NCBI GenBank assembly: GCA_944367535.1
Contig: CALVWQ010000006.1
Span: 1-64,000, forward strand
Length of the DNA: 64,000 nt
Origin: an uncultured Clostridia bacterium
GTDB taxonomy: Bacteria; Bacillota; Clostridia; Christensenellales; Borkfalkiaceae
Direction of reading: 5' to 3'
The notes under the pieces were generated by a model. The model searched no databases, was not told the DNA's origin, and saw nothing but the letters and a program-made list of their open reading frames with translations. Made by a program: the position numbers and the translations under genes. Positions 17,123 to 26,754 of the stretch are shown here, piece by piece (position 1 is the stretch's first letter; each line of letters begins with the position of its first letter).

Positions 17123-17830
17123 TCAATCCGCCATCGATGCCTGCGCGATATAACTTACTATTCCCTTAAACATGGAATACGCAAGCGAATCGCGATATTC
17201 TTCCTTTAAAAGAAGTTCTTCTTCACGCGGATTTGATAAAAATCCGCATTCCGCTATCACGGAAGGATACTGTGTACAATTAAGTATGTAATAATCGCCG
17301 GAAAGAGCGCTAAGGCTTCTCGTTGCCTCTTCCATGGCGTTGAACTCCGACTGTATGCTGTCTGCCAGAAGTTTTCCGTTTTCGTCCCCCGCCTTATAAA
17401 AAACCTGTGCGCCGCACCTCGTGGAAACGCTGTATTGATTCAAGTGTACGCTGACTACGAGAACGGGCTGCGCCTTTTCTATTATTTCCTTGCGCTTCTC
17501 CATATCCTTTCTTTTAAGATTATTAGTTGCGATTCCATAAAGTCCCGCGTCCGAACTTCGCGTAAGCACAACCTTTAATCCCGCATCTTCGAGATACTTC
17601 TGCAAATCCTTTACGAGCATCAGATTGAGTTCGCTTTCCTTTACCCCGGTATTGACTCCCGTAACGCCGCCGTCCACTCCGCCGTGTCCCGCATCGAGAA
17701 CTACCGTCATGCGCGAAGCCTCTGCACCGGCGCTTCCCCCTTTAAGTGCGCCGATACATATCGCAAATGTTATCGCAGTCATTAATAGAACGGAAATGAT
17801 AATCAGACTCTTTCTTTTTATTACTAACAT
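17123..17830 (-). CDS. cwlD: N-acetylmuramoyl-L-alanine amidase, CwlD type
   Basis: A 235-residue zinc amidase. CwlD in spore formers removes peptides from muramic acid during spore cortex synthesis, preparing muramic-delta-lactam. A membrane-spanning N-terminus (about 7-28) exports it. Catalytic-domain motifs are VVLDAGHGGVDGG (about 43-55), KESELNL, VSVHLNQ and the final AECGFLSN. Length and the early start of the amidase_3 domain fit CwlD rather than longer autolysins. A GGTGG ribosome site precedes ATG 17830. The upstream region carries three TTATCAACA repeats, which may regulate it. Confidence 0.85.
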   Translation of the reverse strand: MLVIKRKSLIIISVLLMTAITFAICIGALKGGSAGAEASRMTVVLDAGHGGVDGGVTGVNTGVKESELNLMLVKDLQKYLEDAGLKVVLTRSSDAGLYGIATNNLKRKDMEKRKEIIEKAQPVLVVSVHLNQYSVSTRCGAQVFYKAGDENGKLLADSIQSEFNAMEEATRSLSALSGDYYILNCTQYPSVIAECGFLSNPREEELLLKEEYRDSLAYSMFKGIVSYIAQASMAD

Positions 17831-17842
17831 ATACCACCGCTA

Positions 17843-17918
17843 ATTGTTGATAACTCTCTATTTTTTTAAAGTTATCAACAATATAGCCATATTTCAGCAG
17901 GATATTGTTGATAACTTT
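17843..17918. repeat. Three inverted copies of a TTATCAACA-containing repeat upstream of cwlD
   Basis: ATTGTTGATAACT (17843-17855), AAAGTTATCAACAATAT (17868-17884) and ATATTGTTGATAACTTT (17902-17918) alternate in orientation. Copies two and three form a perfect 17-bp inverted repeat with a 17-base spacer. The core TTATCAACA differs by one base from the DnaA box TTATCCACA. The cluster begins 13 bases before the cwlD start, so it could be an operator for cwlD or a DnaA-binding cluster. Confidence 0.7.
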
Positions 17919-18645
17919 TGCGCTTATTTATTATATCTATATTTTGAATTTTCATATTTTATAACGTATTTTTAAATATAATATAAAAGTGGAAAATTTT
18001 TCCATTCTGCCTTTTTTTATCATTCCGATTATTCGTCAAATAGTTTAAATAAATATAAAATATCACTTTTTACCGTCTAACCTTTTTCCCGAAAAACTAT
18101 ACCTCGGTTTTGCTTTTTTCCAATTGAATCATTTATAAGTGCTTTCCGTTATTTGCTTTTTTCGAATACAGTACGTTAGCCCGCTTACACTGCAAACACA
18201 CATACTTCGTAAATAGTTTTCTAAAACGCGATTTATAAAAAAACTCCGCCACGTGAACTCGGTTCACGTGGCGGAGACTAGATAAAAAATAAAAAATTAA
18301 TCGCAGCAAACAGTGCTTAAAAAATTATTTTATTAAAAATAAAACTTTAAATAAAAACAATAATAAATATTATTGCGAAAAAAATTTTATACTAACATTT
18401 ATCCGCAAACTGCAAATTTCATCAATTATTTCGACAATGGACAAGTTGTCAGTCGACTTTATTACAGCGGCATTCCGAACCTTACATAACGCGGGGAACC
18501 GAATTTAAAGCCGCGGAAATTTATTTTTTCAGTGCGCTAATAAAAAACAAATTTTCTTAAATTCAGACTTTCCTGCGGCGAAACTTATTGTGCACTTGTT
18601 TTTATATTTTAATTTTCACAGAAAACGTCTTTTTTATTTAATTAT
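17919..18645. other. Gene-free AT-rich interval with a possible minus-strand transcript
   Basis: No open frame of credible quality is present. On the minus strand a promoter-like pair, TTGCAG (18410-18415) and TATAAA (18386-18391) with 18 bases between, would start a transcript near 18379 that ends at the perfect hairpin 18244-18276, about 140 bases later. The rest is AT-rich. I cannot identify a known RNA family. Confidence 0.4.
18244..18276 (-). terminator. Perfect 15-bp hairpin terminator (minus strand)
   Basis: CTCCGCCACGTGAAC (18244-18258) pairs with GTTCACGTGGCGGAG (18262-18276) across a TCG loop; on the minus strand a run of seven T follows. It lies 370 bases downstream of the alcohol dehydrogenase stop, which is far for that gene. 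Confidence 0.8.
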
Positions 18646-19815
18646 TTACAGCGAAGCGATGAGTATTTCCTTGATGTCCTGTTCGGAAAGCGGCGCGAAA
18701 AGGCTCGGGTCGTCAAGCCCCTCGTTGATTGCAATGTGATGAGCCATTTCGTCAATACGTTTTTCGTCTATTCCCACCTCTTTAAGCGACATGGGTATAC
18801 CTATCGAGACAAAGAAATCATAGAGTTTCCGAATTGCCTGCGTCGCCGTTTCGTAATCGGATAAACCGCTTTTCACGCCCATTATTTCCGTGCCGAACTG
18901 CGCTATTCTCTTTACGGTTTTATCACAGAGAATATGTTTCAGCCAGCGCGGAGTGAGAATTGCAAGTCCCTCGCCGTGCGTTATATCGTAAAACCCGCTT
19001 AAAGCATGTTCCATGCCGTGGCAAGGCCAACCCGAAAGCCCGTTTCCGAGCGAAAAAATGCCGTTACAGGCGAGGGTGCATACGAACATTATCTGTGCCC
19101 TGGCATCATAATTATCGGGCTCTTTCAGCGCAACGGGAGCGTTTATCATAAGGCTCTTTATCGCCGCCGCGCACATTCCGTCGTTTAATATAGTGGAGGG
19201 ATTGCCGAAATACTGTTCCATGACATGACTCATTGCGTCCGCCACGCCCGCCGCAGTCTGTTTTTTGGATACCGTAAAGGTGTAAGTCGGGTCAAGTATC
19301 GAACACACGGGGAAAAGATAACTGTCTAGATATGCCGTTTTGTCGTTCGTTTCGGTGCGAGAAATGACGGCGCCGCAATCGTATTCGCTGCCCGTCGCGG
19401 CAATCGTGAGCACGTCGACTATGGGCAGTGCGCCCTTTGTCGGCACTTTTCCCGTTATGAGGTCCCACGTTTCGCCGTCGTATACCGCGCCGGCGGCTAT
19501 TGCCTTAGAGCAGTCAAGAACGCTTCCGCCGCCCACCGCAAGTATGACTTCTATCTTATTTTCTTTACATATCCTTACCCCGTCTACCACACTCGTAGAA
19601 TATTTGGGGTTAGGCTCGATTCCCGAAAGTTCGTAAACTTCAAAATCTTTTAATAGCCCTATAATTTTTTCATATAGCCCCGTCTTTTTTATACTGCCTC
19701 CGCCGTAAGTAAGAAGCACCTTTTTCCCGAGCGCCCCGAGCGCTTCGGGAAGTTCAGAAATCACGCCTTTTCCGAATATCACCCTTGTCGGAGTGCAAAA
19801 ATCAAAATTATTCAT
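18646..19815 (-). CDS. Iron-containing alcohol dehydrogenase (butanol dehydrogenase-like)
   Basis: A 389-residue group III alcohol dehydrogenase that reduces aldehydes such as butyraldehyde with NAD(P)H, probably as a fermentation sink. The nucleotide-binding GGGSVLDCSKAIA lies near residues 95-107; metal-binding residues are in the segments ADAMSHVMEQY (about 192-202) and WPCHGMEHALSGFYDITHGEG (about 263-283), whose His residues bind the metal. It resembles YqhD/BdhA. GGGAG lies before ATG 19815. It is 129 bases after pfp with a long hairpin between. Confidence 0.9.
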   Translation of the reverse strand: MNNFDFCTPTRVIFGKGVISELPEALGALGKKVLLTYGGGSIKKTGLYEKIIGLLKDFEVYELSGIEPNPKYSTSVVDGVRICKENKIEVILAVGGGSVLDCSKAIAAGAVYDGETWDLITGKVPTKGALPIVDVLTIAATGSEYDCGAVISRTETNDKTAYLDSYLFPVCSILDPTYTFTVSKKQTAAGVADAMSHVMEQYFGNPSTILNDGMCAAAIKSLMINAPVALKEPDNYDARAQIMFVCTLACNGIFSLGNGLSGWPCHGMEHALSGFYDITHGEGLAILTPRWLKHILCDKTVKRIAQFGTEIMGVKSGLSDYETATQAIRKLYDFFVSIGIPMSLKEVGIDEKRIDEMAHHIAINEGLDDPSLFAPLSEQDIKEILIASL

Positions 19816-19843
19816 AGTTTATCTCCCTTATTTTATTTAACGG

Positions 19844-19876
19844 CGACGCGCGCGATTTTCATAATCGCGCGCGTCG
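19844..19876. terminator. Perfect 14-bp hairpin between pfp and the alcohol dehydrogenase gene
   Basis: CGACGCGCGCGATT (19844-19857) pairs with AATCGCGCGCGTCG (19863-19876) over a five-base loop. There is no strong T-run on the minus strand, so termination may be partial and read-through into the dehydrogenase gene is possible. Confidence 0.6.
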
Positions 19877-19944
19877 GATTTGCGGAGTTACCGCTTGATT
19901 TTTATTATACGCGAAACGCGCGTTTACGCTCGCGACAAAAATTT

Positions 19945-21195
19945 TTATCTCTTTGCCACGGGTACTTTTTTGAGTTTCGCAAACCTCGGAAGTCCGTCTT
20001 CCTTGGGTGCGTTCGCCTCGCCCTGAATGAGCGGGAGCGCATATTTTATAAATTCTTCCGAAATGCCAGTGCCGTTGTTGGTTATCCATTCGGCAGGTAC
20101 AGTCTTTTCGGTATTTGCCGCAAGTTCCAGAGGCAGGAGTTCGTATTCACATACATATTCTTTGCCCTCTTTTCTCTTATAGCAAACCATCTTATCCGTT
20201 TCGCCGCGAACAGCCGCTTTAACAGCCTGTCTGCCGGCTTCGAAAGTTTCCTCAACGTCGGTCTTGCTCGCGCAATGCGCCGCGCATCTCTGCATAAGCG
20301 AAAGTTCTATCGCCCTCGTCTTTATACCCGTCTTTTCCTTGACGATGTTGGCAAGGTTTGCCGCAACGCCGCCCAGCTGAGCATGACCGAAACTGTCGCG
20401 CGCACCAGCTTTACCCAGAAGTTCACCGATAAGAGTTCCGTTCTTATCGTGTATGCCTTCCGATACGCACACGATACATTTATTGTTGTTCTTCGCGCAG
20501 ACCGCTTTCACGTCCTCAACAAATTTATCAACGTCGAAATCGGTTTCGGGAAGATAAATAAGGTCGGCGCCATATCCTTTGTAATTTGCAAGCGCGGCGG
20601 AAGCGGTAAGCCAACCTGCATTCCTGCCCATCGCCTCGATTATACAAATCATACCCGTATCGTAAACTTTGGCGTCGAGATTGATTTCCATAATGGTCGT
20701 CGCTATATATTTGGCGGCGCTCGCAAAACCCGGGCAATGGTCGGTTCCGTAAAGGTCGTTGTCTATCGTCTTGGGCACGCCTATAACGTTCATTTCGTAC
20801 CCCGACTTCGCCATATATTTGCTTATTTTGTTGCATGTATCCATGCTGTCGTTTCCGCCGTTATAGAAAAAATATCTTACATCGTATTTTTTGAACACTT
20901 CGAGAAGGCGCTTATAATCGGTATCATCGACATCAGCGTCTTTAAGTTTATATCTTACTGAACCGAGCGCGGAAGAAGGCGTGTTTTTGAGCAGTTCAAG
21001 CTCTTTCCTGTCCTCTTTTTTCATATCGAAAAATTCTTCGTTGAGTATACCTCTTATTCCGTGCGCCGCACCGTATACTTCTGTTATCATTTCGGAATCA
21101 AGTCCCTCAATGAACACACCCGCCGCGCTGGCGTTGATGACCGACGTGGGGCCGCCCGACTGTGCGAATACCAATGCACCTTTTAATCCTTTCAT
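19945..21195 (-). CDS. pfp: Pyrophosphate-type 6-phosphofructokinase
   Basis: A 416-residue phosphofructokinase that interconverts fructose 6-phosphate and fructose 1,6-bisphosphate. Two positions that separate donor types point to PPi: GGNDS has Asp116 where ATP enzymes have Gly, and PKTIDND has Lys142 where ATP enzymes have Gly. The catalytic TIDND is intact. PPi enzymes are reversible and usually not allosteric. It lies 23 bases after pfkA, so both are probably in one transcript. Donor specificity is inferred from these residues. Confidence 0.9.
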   Translation of the reverse strand: MKGLKGALVFAQSGGPTSVINASAAGVFIEGLDSEMITEVYGAAHGIRGILNEEFFDMKKEDRKELELLKNTPSSALGSVRYKLKDADVDDTDYKRLLEVFKKYDVRYFFYNGGNDSMDTCNKISKYMAKSGYEMNVIGVPKTIDNDLYGTDHCPGFASAAKYIATTIMEINLDAKVYDTGMICIIEAMGRNAGWLTASAALANYKGYGADLIYLPETDFDVDKFVEDVKAVCAKNNNKCIVCVSEGIHDKNGTLIGELLGKAGARDSFGHAQLGGVAANLANIVKEKTGIKTRAIELSLMQRCAAHCASKTDVEETFEAGRQAVKAAVRGETDKMVCYKRKEGKEYVCEYELLPLELAANTEKTVPAEWITNNGTGISEEFIKYALPLIQGEANAPKEDGLPRFAKLKKVPVAKR

Positions 21196-21218
21196 TGTAT
21201 TTCTCCTTTACTTATTAT

Positions 21219-22181
21219 TTACAGGCTCAGTATCTGAGCAATATTGTACAGTTTTTTATCAAAATTCTTATGCGCTTTCGATACTTCGTCGAACGGTACA
21301 GTTATCACCTTGTTGTCCTTTATTCCGATTGCAAGGCTTTCGGAATCGTTCATCAGAAGTTCTACTGCCTTATACCCGAAACGCGCCGCATAAACCCTGT
21401 CTACCATGCTGGGCGAGCCGCCGCGCTGAATATATCCGAAATTTGTCACCTTGACGTTTATTCCGCTCTTTTCCTGAACATATGCGGCTATCTCGTCGCG
21501 ATTACCCGCACCCTCGGCAAGTATCATCATATTGGAAGTCTTGCCGCGCATGTAACTCTTTTTGATTGAAGACGCTATTTCGTCGAGGTCATACGGAATC
21601 TCGGGAACGAGCACGTATTCCGCACCGCCCGCGACGCCCGCATAAAGCGCTATGTCGCCGCAATGACGCCCCATGACCTCCAACAGACATACTCTGTCGT
21701 GAGAATGCATCGTGTCGCGCAGATTGCTTATTGCCCAAAGCACCGTATTAACCGCGGTATCGAAACCTACCGTATAATCTGTATAAGCGAGGTCGTTATC
21801 GATCGTGCCGGGTATTCCCATGACCTTGATGCCGAAGTTGTCGGAAAGGTCCTTTGCGCCGCGGAAAGTCCCGTCGCCGCCTATAACCACAAGCCCCTCG
21901 ATGCCAAAAGCGGAAAGCGCGTCCGCCGCCTGTTTCTGCGCCTCCAAATCCTTAAATTCGGGACAGCGCGCCGTCTTTAAAAACGTGCCGCCTTTATGTA
22001 TCATATCTGAAACCGAACGCGAACCGAGCCTCGTGATTTCACCTTTCACGAGCCCCGCATAACCGCGCTCCACGCCGTATATGTCAAGGTTATTGTTCAA
22101 TGCGGTACGCACAACCGCCCTGATACATGCGTTCATACCGGGTGCGTCGCCGCCGCTCGTCAATACCGCTATTCTTTTCAT
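21219..22181 (-). CDS. pfkA: ATP-dependent 6-phosphofructokinase
   Basis: A 320-residue glycolytic enzyme that phosphorylates fructose 6-phosphate with ATP. GGDGT (101-105) with Gly104, and PGTIDND (124-130), are the ATP-type signatures; the N-terminal ATP site TSGGDAPGMN (8-17) is intact. Length is that of bacterial PfkA, with the usual allosteric site residues (for example Arg near 21 and 25). It is 85 bases after dnaE, the same order seen in many Firmicutes. Confidence 0.96.
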   Translation of the reverse strand: MKRIAVLTSGGDAPGMNACIRAVVRTALNNNLDIYGVERGYAGLVKGEITRLGSRSVSDMIHKGGTFLKTARCPEFKDLEAQKQAADALSAFGIEGLVVIGGDGTFRGAKDLSDNFGIKVMGIPGTIDNDLAYTDYTVGFDTAVNTVLWAISNLRDTMHSHDRVCLLEVMGRHCGDIALYAGVAGGAEYVLVPEIPYDLDEIASSIKKSYMRGKTSNMMILAEGAGNRDEIAAYVQEKSGINVKVTNFGYIQRGGSPSMVDRVYAARFGYKAVELLMNDSESLAIGIKDNKVITVPFDEVSKAHKNFDKKLYNIAQILSL

Positions 22182-22266
22182 TGTCTGACGCCTTCCTTTA
22201 CTTTTTTAATTTCCGTTTTATTTTATCATATCCCGAAAAAAAATGCTATTTTTTTATAACGGTTTT

Positions 22267-25200
22267 TTACTGTTTTTTCTTAAAAAATATTATCTCTTCC
22301 TCTTTTAAGTGATTTTTAAGTTCGCTTATAAGCCCATCGCAGCGGCGCACCGAGAGATGCGCATCGTATTTTTTACCGTTCATCGCTACTATGACCGAAA
22401 TTTCTCCGGGGTATGACGACGCTATGTCGAGTATGTCGTCAAGCCTGTCCGTTTTGTCGTCGGGGATGATGAGCCCCAGATACTCACGCTCGCTGCTTAC
22501 CCTTTTTGCCTCGTTGATTTCGAGTTTGGTTATTCCGTCCGCTATTATCTGCGGCACGCCGTCCTTTATCTGTATTTTTCCGCTTACTCTTACTATTTCT
22601 TCGGCGGCGATAACCGTCCTCGCGTTCTCGAATACCTTCGGGAAGGCTATCACCTCTATCTGTCCGTATACGTCCTCAACAGTAAGAAACGCCATGGTGG
22701 TCCCGCTCTTTGTCGCAAGGCGCTTAAAATCGGAAATTATTCCGCCCATGACCACCTGTTCTCCGTCCTTTATCTCAGTATACTCCTTGTTGCCGTCCTC
22801 GTCCTCATCATAATAATCGAGAAGACCTGTATTAAAGGAAAACTTATCGAACTGCTCTTTATAATCGGACAAGGGGTGTCCCGACAGATATATTCCGACG
22901 ACCGTCTTTTCGTTTATGAGCTTTTCTTTCGAAGAATATTCTTCAAGATTCGGATATTCGATTTTAAGACCCTCGTCCTCGTTGAACACCGTTCCGAAAA
23001 AACTTATCTGACACTCGTTTTTCTTCTTGTTAGCCTCAGATACCCTGTCCATATAATCCGAATGTACTTCCATAAGCGTACGTCGGTTTATGCCGAATGC
23101 GTCGAAAGAACCGGAGAGAATCAGACTTTCTACAAGCCGCTTGTTGACGGAAAGGTGCGCCGTTCTGTTTATAAAGTCCTCAAACGAGTTAAAATCCCCG
23201 TTCTCGCTTCGCTCGGCTGTTATGTCGTTTATTATCGCAAGACCGACGTTTTTAAGCCCGACAAGTCCGAAACGTATGCCGCCGTTTTCGCACGAAAAAT
23301 AGGCTTTGCTCTTGTTGACGTCAGGCGAAAAAACACTTATGTTACGGCTTTTCAAGTAAGTCAGATATTTGGAAAGTTCCTCTATCTTGTCTATACGGTT
23401 ATTAAGAAGCGAACAGAAAAACTCGACGGGATAATATTTTTTCAGATATGCCGTCTGGTACGCGAGCACCGCATAAGCCGCAGCGTGCGATTTGTTGAAA
23501 GCATATCTCGCAAACGGCTTCATGTTGTCGTAAATTTTTATGGCGACGTCCTCGGGCACGCCGCGTTTAATCGCGCCGTCAACCGCCTGTCCCGTATGGT
23601 CGTTAATACCGCCGTAGACGAAAATGGATTTCTGCTGTTCCATTATCTCTACTTTCTTCTTACCCATTGCTTTACGCACTATGTCGGCATGTCCCAGAGT
23701 AAATCCGCCGAGGCTCTGACATATCTGCATAACCTGTTCCTGATACACGAGTATGCCGTAACTGTTTTTAAGAATCGGCTCCAAAAGCGGATGGTCGTAA
23801 ACTATGTTTTCGGGGTGATGCTTGTTTTTAATGTACTGCGGAATGGAATCCATGGGTCCCGGGCGATAAAGCGAAATTCCCGCTATGATATCTTCAAAAT
23901 TGGACGGTTTAAGGTCTCTCATGAATCGTTTCATGCCGGGACTTTCGAGTTGGAACACACCGTCCGTTTCGCCCGAGCCTATAAGTTCGTAAGCACCCTC
24001 GTCCTCATATCCGAGTTTATGGAAATCGATGTCCACTCCGAAATCCTCTTTGGCGTACTCGCAGGCGAGCTGAACGTCGGTAAGCGTCCTGAGTCCCAAA
24101 AAGTCCATTTTCAGCATACCGAGCGCCTCAACTTCTATCATGTCGAACTGCGTCGTGATGTCATCGCCGTTGCGCTGCAACGGCACATTCTCCATTATGG
24201 GCTTTTCGCATATAACGACGCCTGCCGCGTGCATGGAAGTATTGCGCGGCAATCCTTCCACCTTTATCGCCATGTCGATTATCTTGCGGAGTTCGTCGTC
24301 GTTATTATATATCTCTATAATCTCGGGTACGCCGACATTGACCTTATCTTTGTTTAATTCCATGCCGAGCGACTGTCTTATGGTAGACTTTCCGTCCATA
24401 AGTTTGGTTATCTTGTCTACGCTCGAATAAGGAACTTTATACACGCGGGCGACGTCTTTTATCGCCTGCTTACTTGCGAGAGTACCGAACGTGATAATCT
24501 GTGCCACTCTGTCTGCGCCGTATTTGTTCCTGACGTATTCCACGACCTCGCCACGCCGCGCATCCGAGATGTCCACGTCGAAGTCGGGCATACTGACCCT
24601 TTCGCGATTGAGAAATCTTTCGAAAATCAACTGATAGCCGAGCGGCTCGACGTCTGTTATTCCTATCGAATACGCAACTATGCTCGAAACTCCCGAGCCT
24701 CTGCCGGCACCGACCGGTATTCCCACGCTGCGCGCATAATTTATGAAGTCCCAAACTATAAGGTAATAATCGCAAAACCCCATTGAGCTTATGACGTCGA
24801 ACTCATAATCGAATCTTTCGCGTATTTCGGGCGTGATTGTCGGATAACGCCTTTTTAGCCCAGCTTCCGCGAGATTTTTAAGGTATTCTTTCGGGGTGCT
24901 TCCGTCGTCGGGAACGTACTTCGGAATGAGCGAAGTGTCGCGTATGGGCTCTCCTTTCGGCGTCAGCGCGAACACTTCCTCCGTTACCTTATCTGCTATT
25001 TTAACCGTATTTTCCAGCGCTTCGGGAAGATAAGAAAACACTTCCCGCATTTCCTCGGGACTTTTCAGATACGCTTGGTCGCTCTCCATTTTAAGTCTTG
25101 TCGGGTCGTCGATTGTAGTCTTCATGCTTATGCACATGACCACGTCCTGCATCTCCGCATCGCCGCGTTCGAGATAATGTACGTCGTTGGTCGCCGCAAG

Positions 25201-25788
25201 CGGGATTCCCGTTTCCTCGGACAATTTTATTATGAGCGGATTGATTCGTTTCTGATCCGCAATACCGTGGTCCTGAATTTCCAGATAAAAATCTTCGCCG
25301 AATATTCCGTGCAGCATTTCGGCGGCTTCTTTCGCGCCCTCGTAATCGCCCTGCGCCAGCCTGTGCGACACTCTTCCCGCAAGACAGCCCGAAAGACACA
25401 CGAGCCCTTCGCTGTGCTCGGCGATGGTCTTATAGTCTATCCTCGGCTTGTAATAGAATCCGTCCACGTAAGCTATCGAGTCGAGTTTTATGAGATTTTT
25501 ATAGCCTGTTTTATTCTTACATAAAAGTATCAGGTGGTCGTAACTCTGCTTTTCGCTTTTCTGCGTGTAATCGTCGCAGACGTACATTTCGCAGCCGATT
25601 ATATATTTAATTCCCGCCTTTTTCGCCTCCTCGGCAAAATAAAGCGTGCCGAACATATTGCCGTGGTCGGTTATGGCGACGGTATCCATGCCCTTTTCTT
25701 TGCATGCCTCAAAAAGTTTGTCTATACGGGTAGCGCCGTCGAGCAGGCTGTATTCGGTGTGCAGATGTAAATGTACGAATTCTGACAT
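22267..25788 (-). CDS. dnaE: DNA polymerase III subunit alpha, DnaE type
   Basis: A 1173-residue replicative polymerase; in Gram-positives DnaE extends RNA primers before handing off to PolC. The N-terminal PHP domain starts HLHLHTEYSLLDGA (about 5-18); polymerase catalytic aspartates lie in PDFDVDISD (about 398-406) and in the palm further on; a helix-hairpin-helix tandem and an OB fold (QVVMGGIISDFKR) come toward the C-terminus. No DEDD exonuclease insertion is present, so it is DnaE rather than PolC. It sits between whiA and pfkA. Confidence 0.96.
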   Translation of the reverse strand: MSEFVHLHLHTEYSLLDGATRIDKLFEACKEKGMDTVAITDHGNMFGTLYFAEEAKKAGIKYIIGCEMYVCDDYTQKSEKQSYDHLILLCKNKTGYKNLIKLDSIAYVDGFYYKPRIDYKTIAEHSEGLVCLSGCLAGRVSHRLAQGDYEGAKEAAEMLHGIFGEDFYLEIQDHGIADQKRINPLIIKLSEETGIPLAATNDVHYLERGDAEMQDVVMCISMKTTIDDPTRLKMESDQAYLKSPEEMREVFSYLPEALENTVKIADKVTEEVFALTPKGEPIRDTSLIPKYVPDDGSTPKEYLKNLAEAGLKRRYPTITPEIRERFDYEFDVISSMGFCDYYLIVWDFINYARSVGIPVGAGRGSGVSSIVAYSIGITDVEPLGYQLIFERFLNRERVSMPDFDVDISDARRGEVVEYVRNKYGADRVAQIITFGTLASKQAIKDVARVYKVPYSSVDKITKLMDGKSTIRQSLGMELNKDKVNVGVPEIIEIYNNDDELRKIIDMAIKVEGLPRNTSMHAAGVVICEKPIMENVPLQRNGDDITTQFDMIEVEALGMLKMDFLGLRTLTDVQLACEYAKEDFGVDIDFHKLGYEDEGAYELIGSGETDGVFQLESPGMKRFMRDLKPSNFEDIIAGISLYRPGPMDSIPQYIKNKHHPENIVYDHPLLEPILKNSYGILVYQEQVMQICQSLGGFTLGHADIVRKAMGKKKVEIMEQQKSIFVYGGINDHTGQAVDGAIKRGVPEDVAIKIYDNMKPFARYAFNKSHAAAYAVLAYQTAYLKKYYPVEFFCSLLNNRIDKIEELSKYLTYLKSRNISVFSPDVNKSKAYFSCENGGIRFGLVGLKNVGLAIINDITAERSENGDFNSFEDFINRTAHLSVNKRLVESLILSGSFDAFGINRRTLMEVHSDYMDRVSEANKKKNECQISFFGTVFNEDEGLKIEYPNLEEYSSKEKLINEKTVVGIYLSGHPLSDYKEQFDKFSFNTGLLDYYDEDEDGNKEYTEIKDGEQVVMGGIISDFKRLATKSGTTMAFLTVEDVYGQIEVIAFPKVFENARTVIAAEEIVRVSGKIQIKDGVPQIIADGITKLEINEAKRVSSEREYLGLIIPDDKTDRLDDILDIASSYPGEISVIVAMNGKKYDAHLSVRRCDGLISELKNHLKEEEIIFFKKKQ

Positions 25789-25809
25789 ATATTCTTCCTT
25801 AGTGGTTTA

Positions 25810-26754
25810 TTATATTTCTTCTGATATTTGCGCTATCTTTCTCAGTCTGTGATTAAGACAACTCTTGGTGATATTCAGTCTTTCGGCGAGTTCTGACAGC
25901 GTATCCTCGGGGTATGCTTTTCGCGCCGCCGCGGTCTCGGCGAGTTCTTTTTTTAAAGTACCCAATCCTTTAAGCCTTTCTATTTTATCTATTGCCTCGG
26001 CATATTTTGCCACCGCTTCGACCTGCCTTGATACGTTCCCGAGATCACAGTTTTTCTGACGGTTCGAGTTGTTGGTAAGTTCCCTGTTTATCATTATGTC
26101 GGTAAATTTTAAAACCGACACGGGCGCGGGCAAAAACGCTATAAAATCCTTTATGACTTCCGCACTTTTAATATATAAAAGGTAACTTTCCCTGCGCCTC
26201 GTTATCTTTGCCCGTATACCCGCCGCCGCAAGGCGTTCGGCGGTAATCGAAGCCGATGCCGAATGGAAAAACACAAGTTCCAAATGATACCCCGTTCCGT
26301 TTTCCTCACCCGTATTCGGCACGGTACAACCACCTGTTGCGACGAAAAGCCCGCGTATAAACGCCCTGAAACAACAGTCTCTCTCCGTCGCGTCTCCGTC
26401 AAGCCCGAAATTTACCGAATAACCGTTTTTGTCCTCTTTCAGTATTCCGAGGTCTTTCAGTATATCGGAAACGCCTCCGCCGCACATACTGACTACAAAC
26501 CTGTCTTTTTTATTAAGCCTGTCCTCCGAAACGGAAACTTCGCGTATGTCGTAACCGTATAACTGCGAAAAATAAGCCGACAAAAGATTGAGCGTTTCCT
26601 CATCTCTCACCTTAAAATCCAGACCGAGTTCGCCGTCCTTTTCGTACAGCGTTCCCGAACCGCGCAGCATTCCCGCCAAAAACGCGCGTTTGCAATGCTC
26701 GTCCTTAACAGGTCTTGAAAGTATTTCCGTCCTTATTATTTCCCCGAAGTTCAT
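25810..26754 (-). CDS. whiA: DNA-binding protein WhiA
   Basis: A 314-residue protein combining an N-terminal LAGLIDADG-homing-endonuclease-like fold (CKRAFLAGMLRGSGT, about 21-35) with a C-terminal helix-turn-helix (TLSELAERLNITKSCLNHRLRKI, about 286-308). In Firmicutes it influences cell division and chromosome segregation; in actinobacteria it controls sporulation. ATGA overlap with the upstream PHP gene couples their translation. The usual neighbours rapZ and yvcK are absent between them. Confidence 0.93.
   Translation of the reverse strand: MNFGEIIRTEILSRPVKDEHCKRAFLAGMLRGSGTLYEKDGELGLDFKVRDEETLNLLSAYFSQLYGYDIREVSVSEDRLNKKDRFVVSMCGGGVSDILKDLGILKEDKNGYSVNFGLDGDATERDCCFRAFIRGLFVATGGCTVPNTGEENGTGYHLELVFFHSASASITAERLAAAGIRAKITRRRESYLLYIKSAEVIKDFIAFLPAPVSVLKFTDIMINRELTNNSNRQKNCDLGNVSRQVEAVAKYAEAIDKIERLKGLGTLKKELAETAAARKAYPEDTLSELAERLNITKSCLNHRLRKIAQISEEI

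Noticed and set aside
18244..18276. Attachment site or phage remnant at the 15-bp palindrome
   Set aside because: No integrase, direct repeats or tRNA nearby; it fits a terminator.
22876..24357. 493-residue plus-strand open frame opposite dnaE
   Set aside because: Fully antisense to intact dnaE with no recognisable domain or ribosome site.
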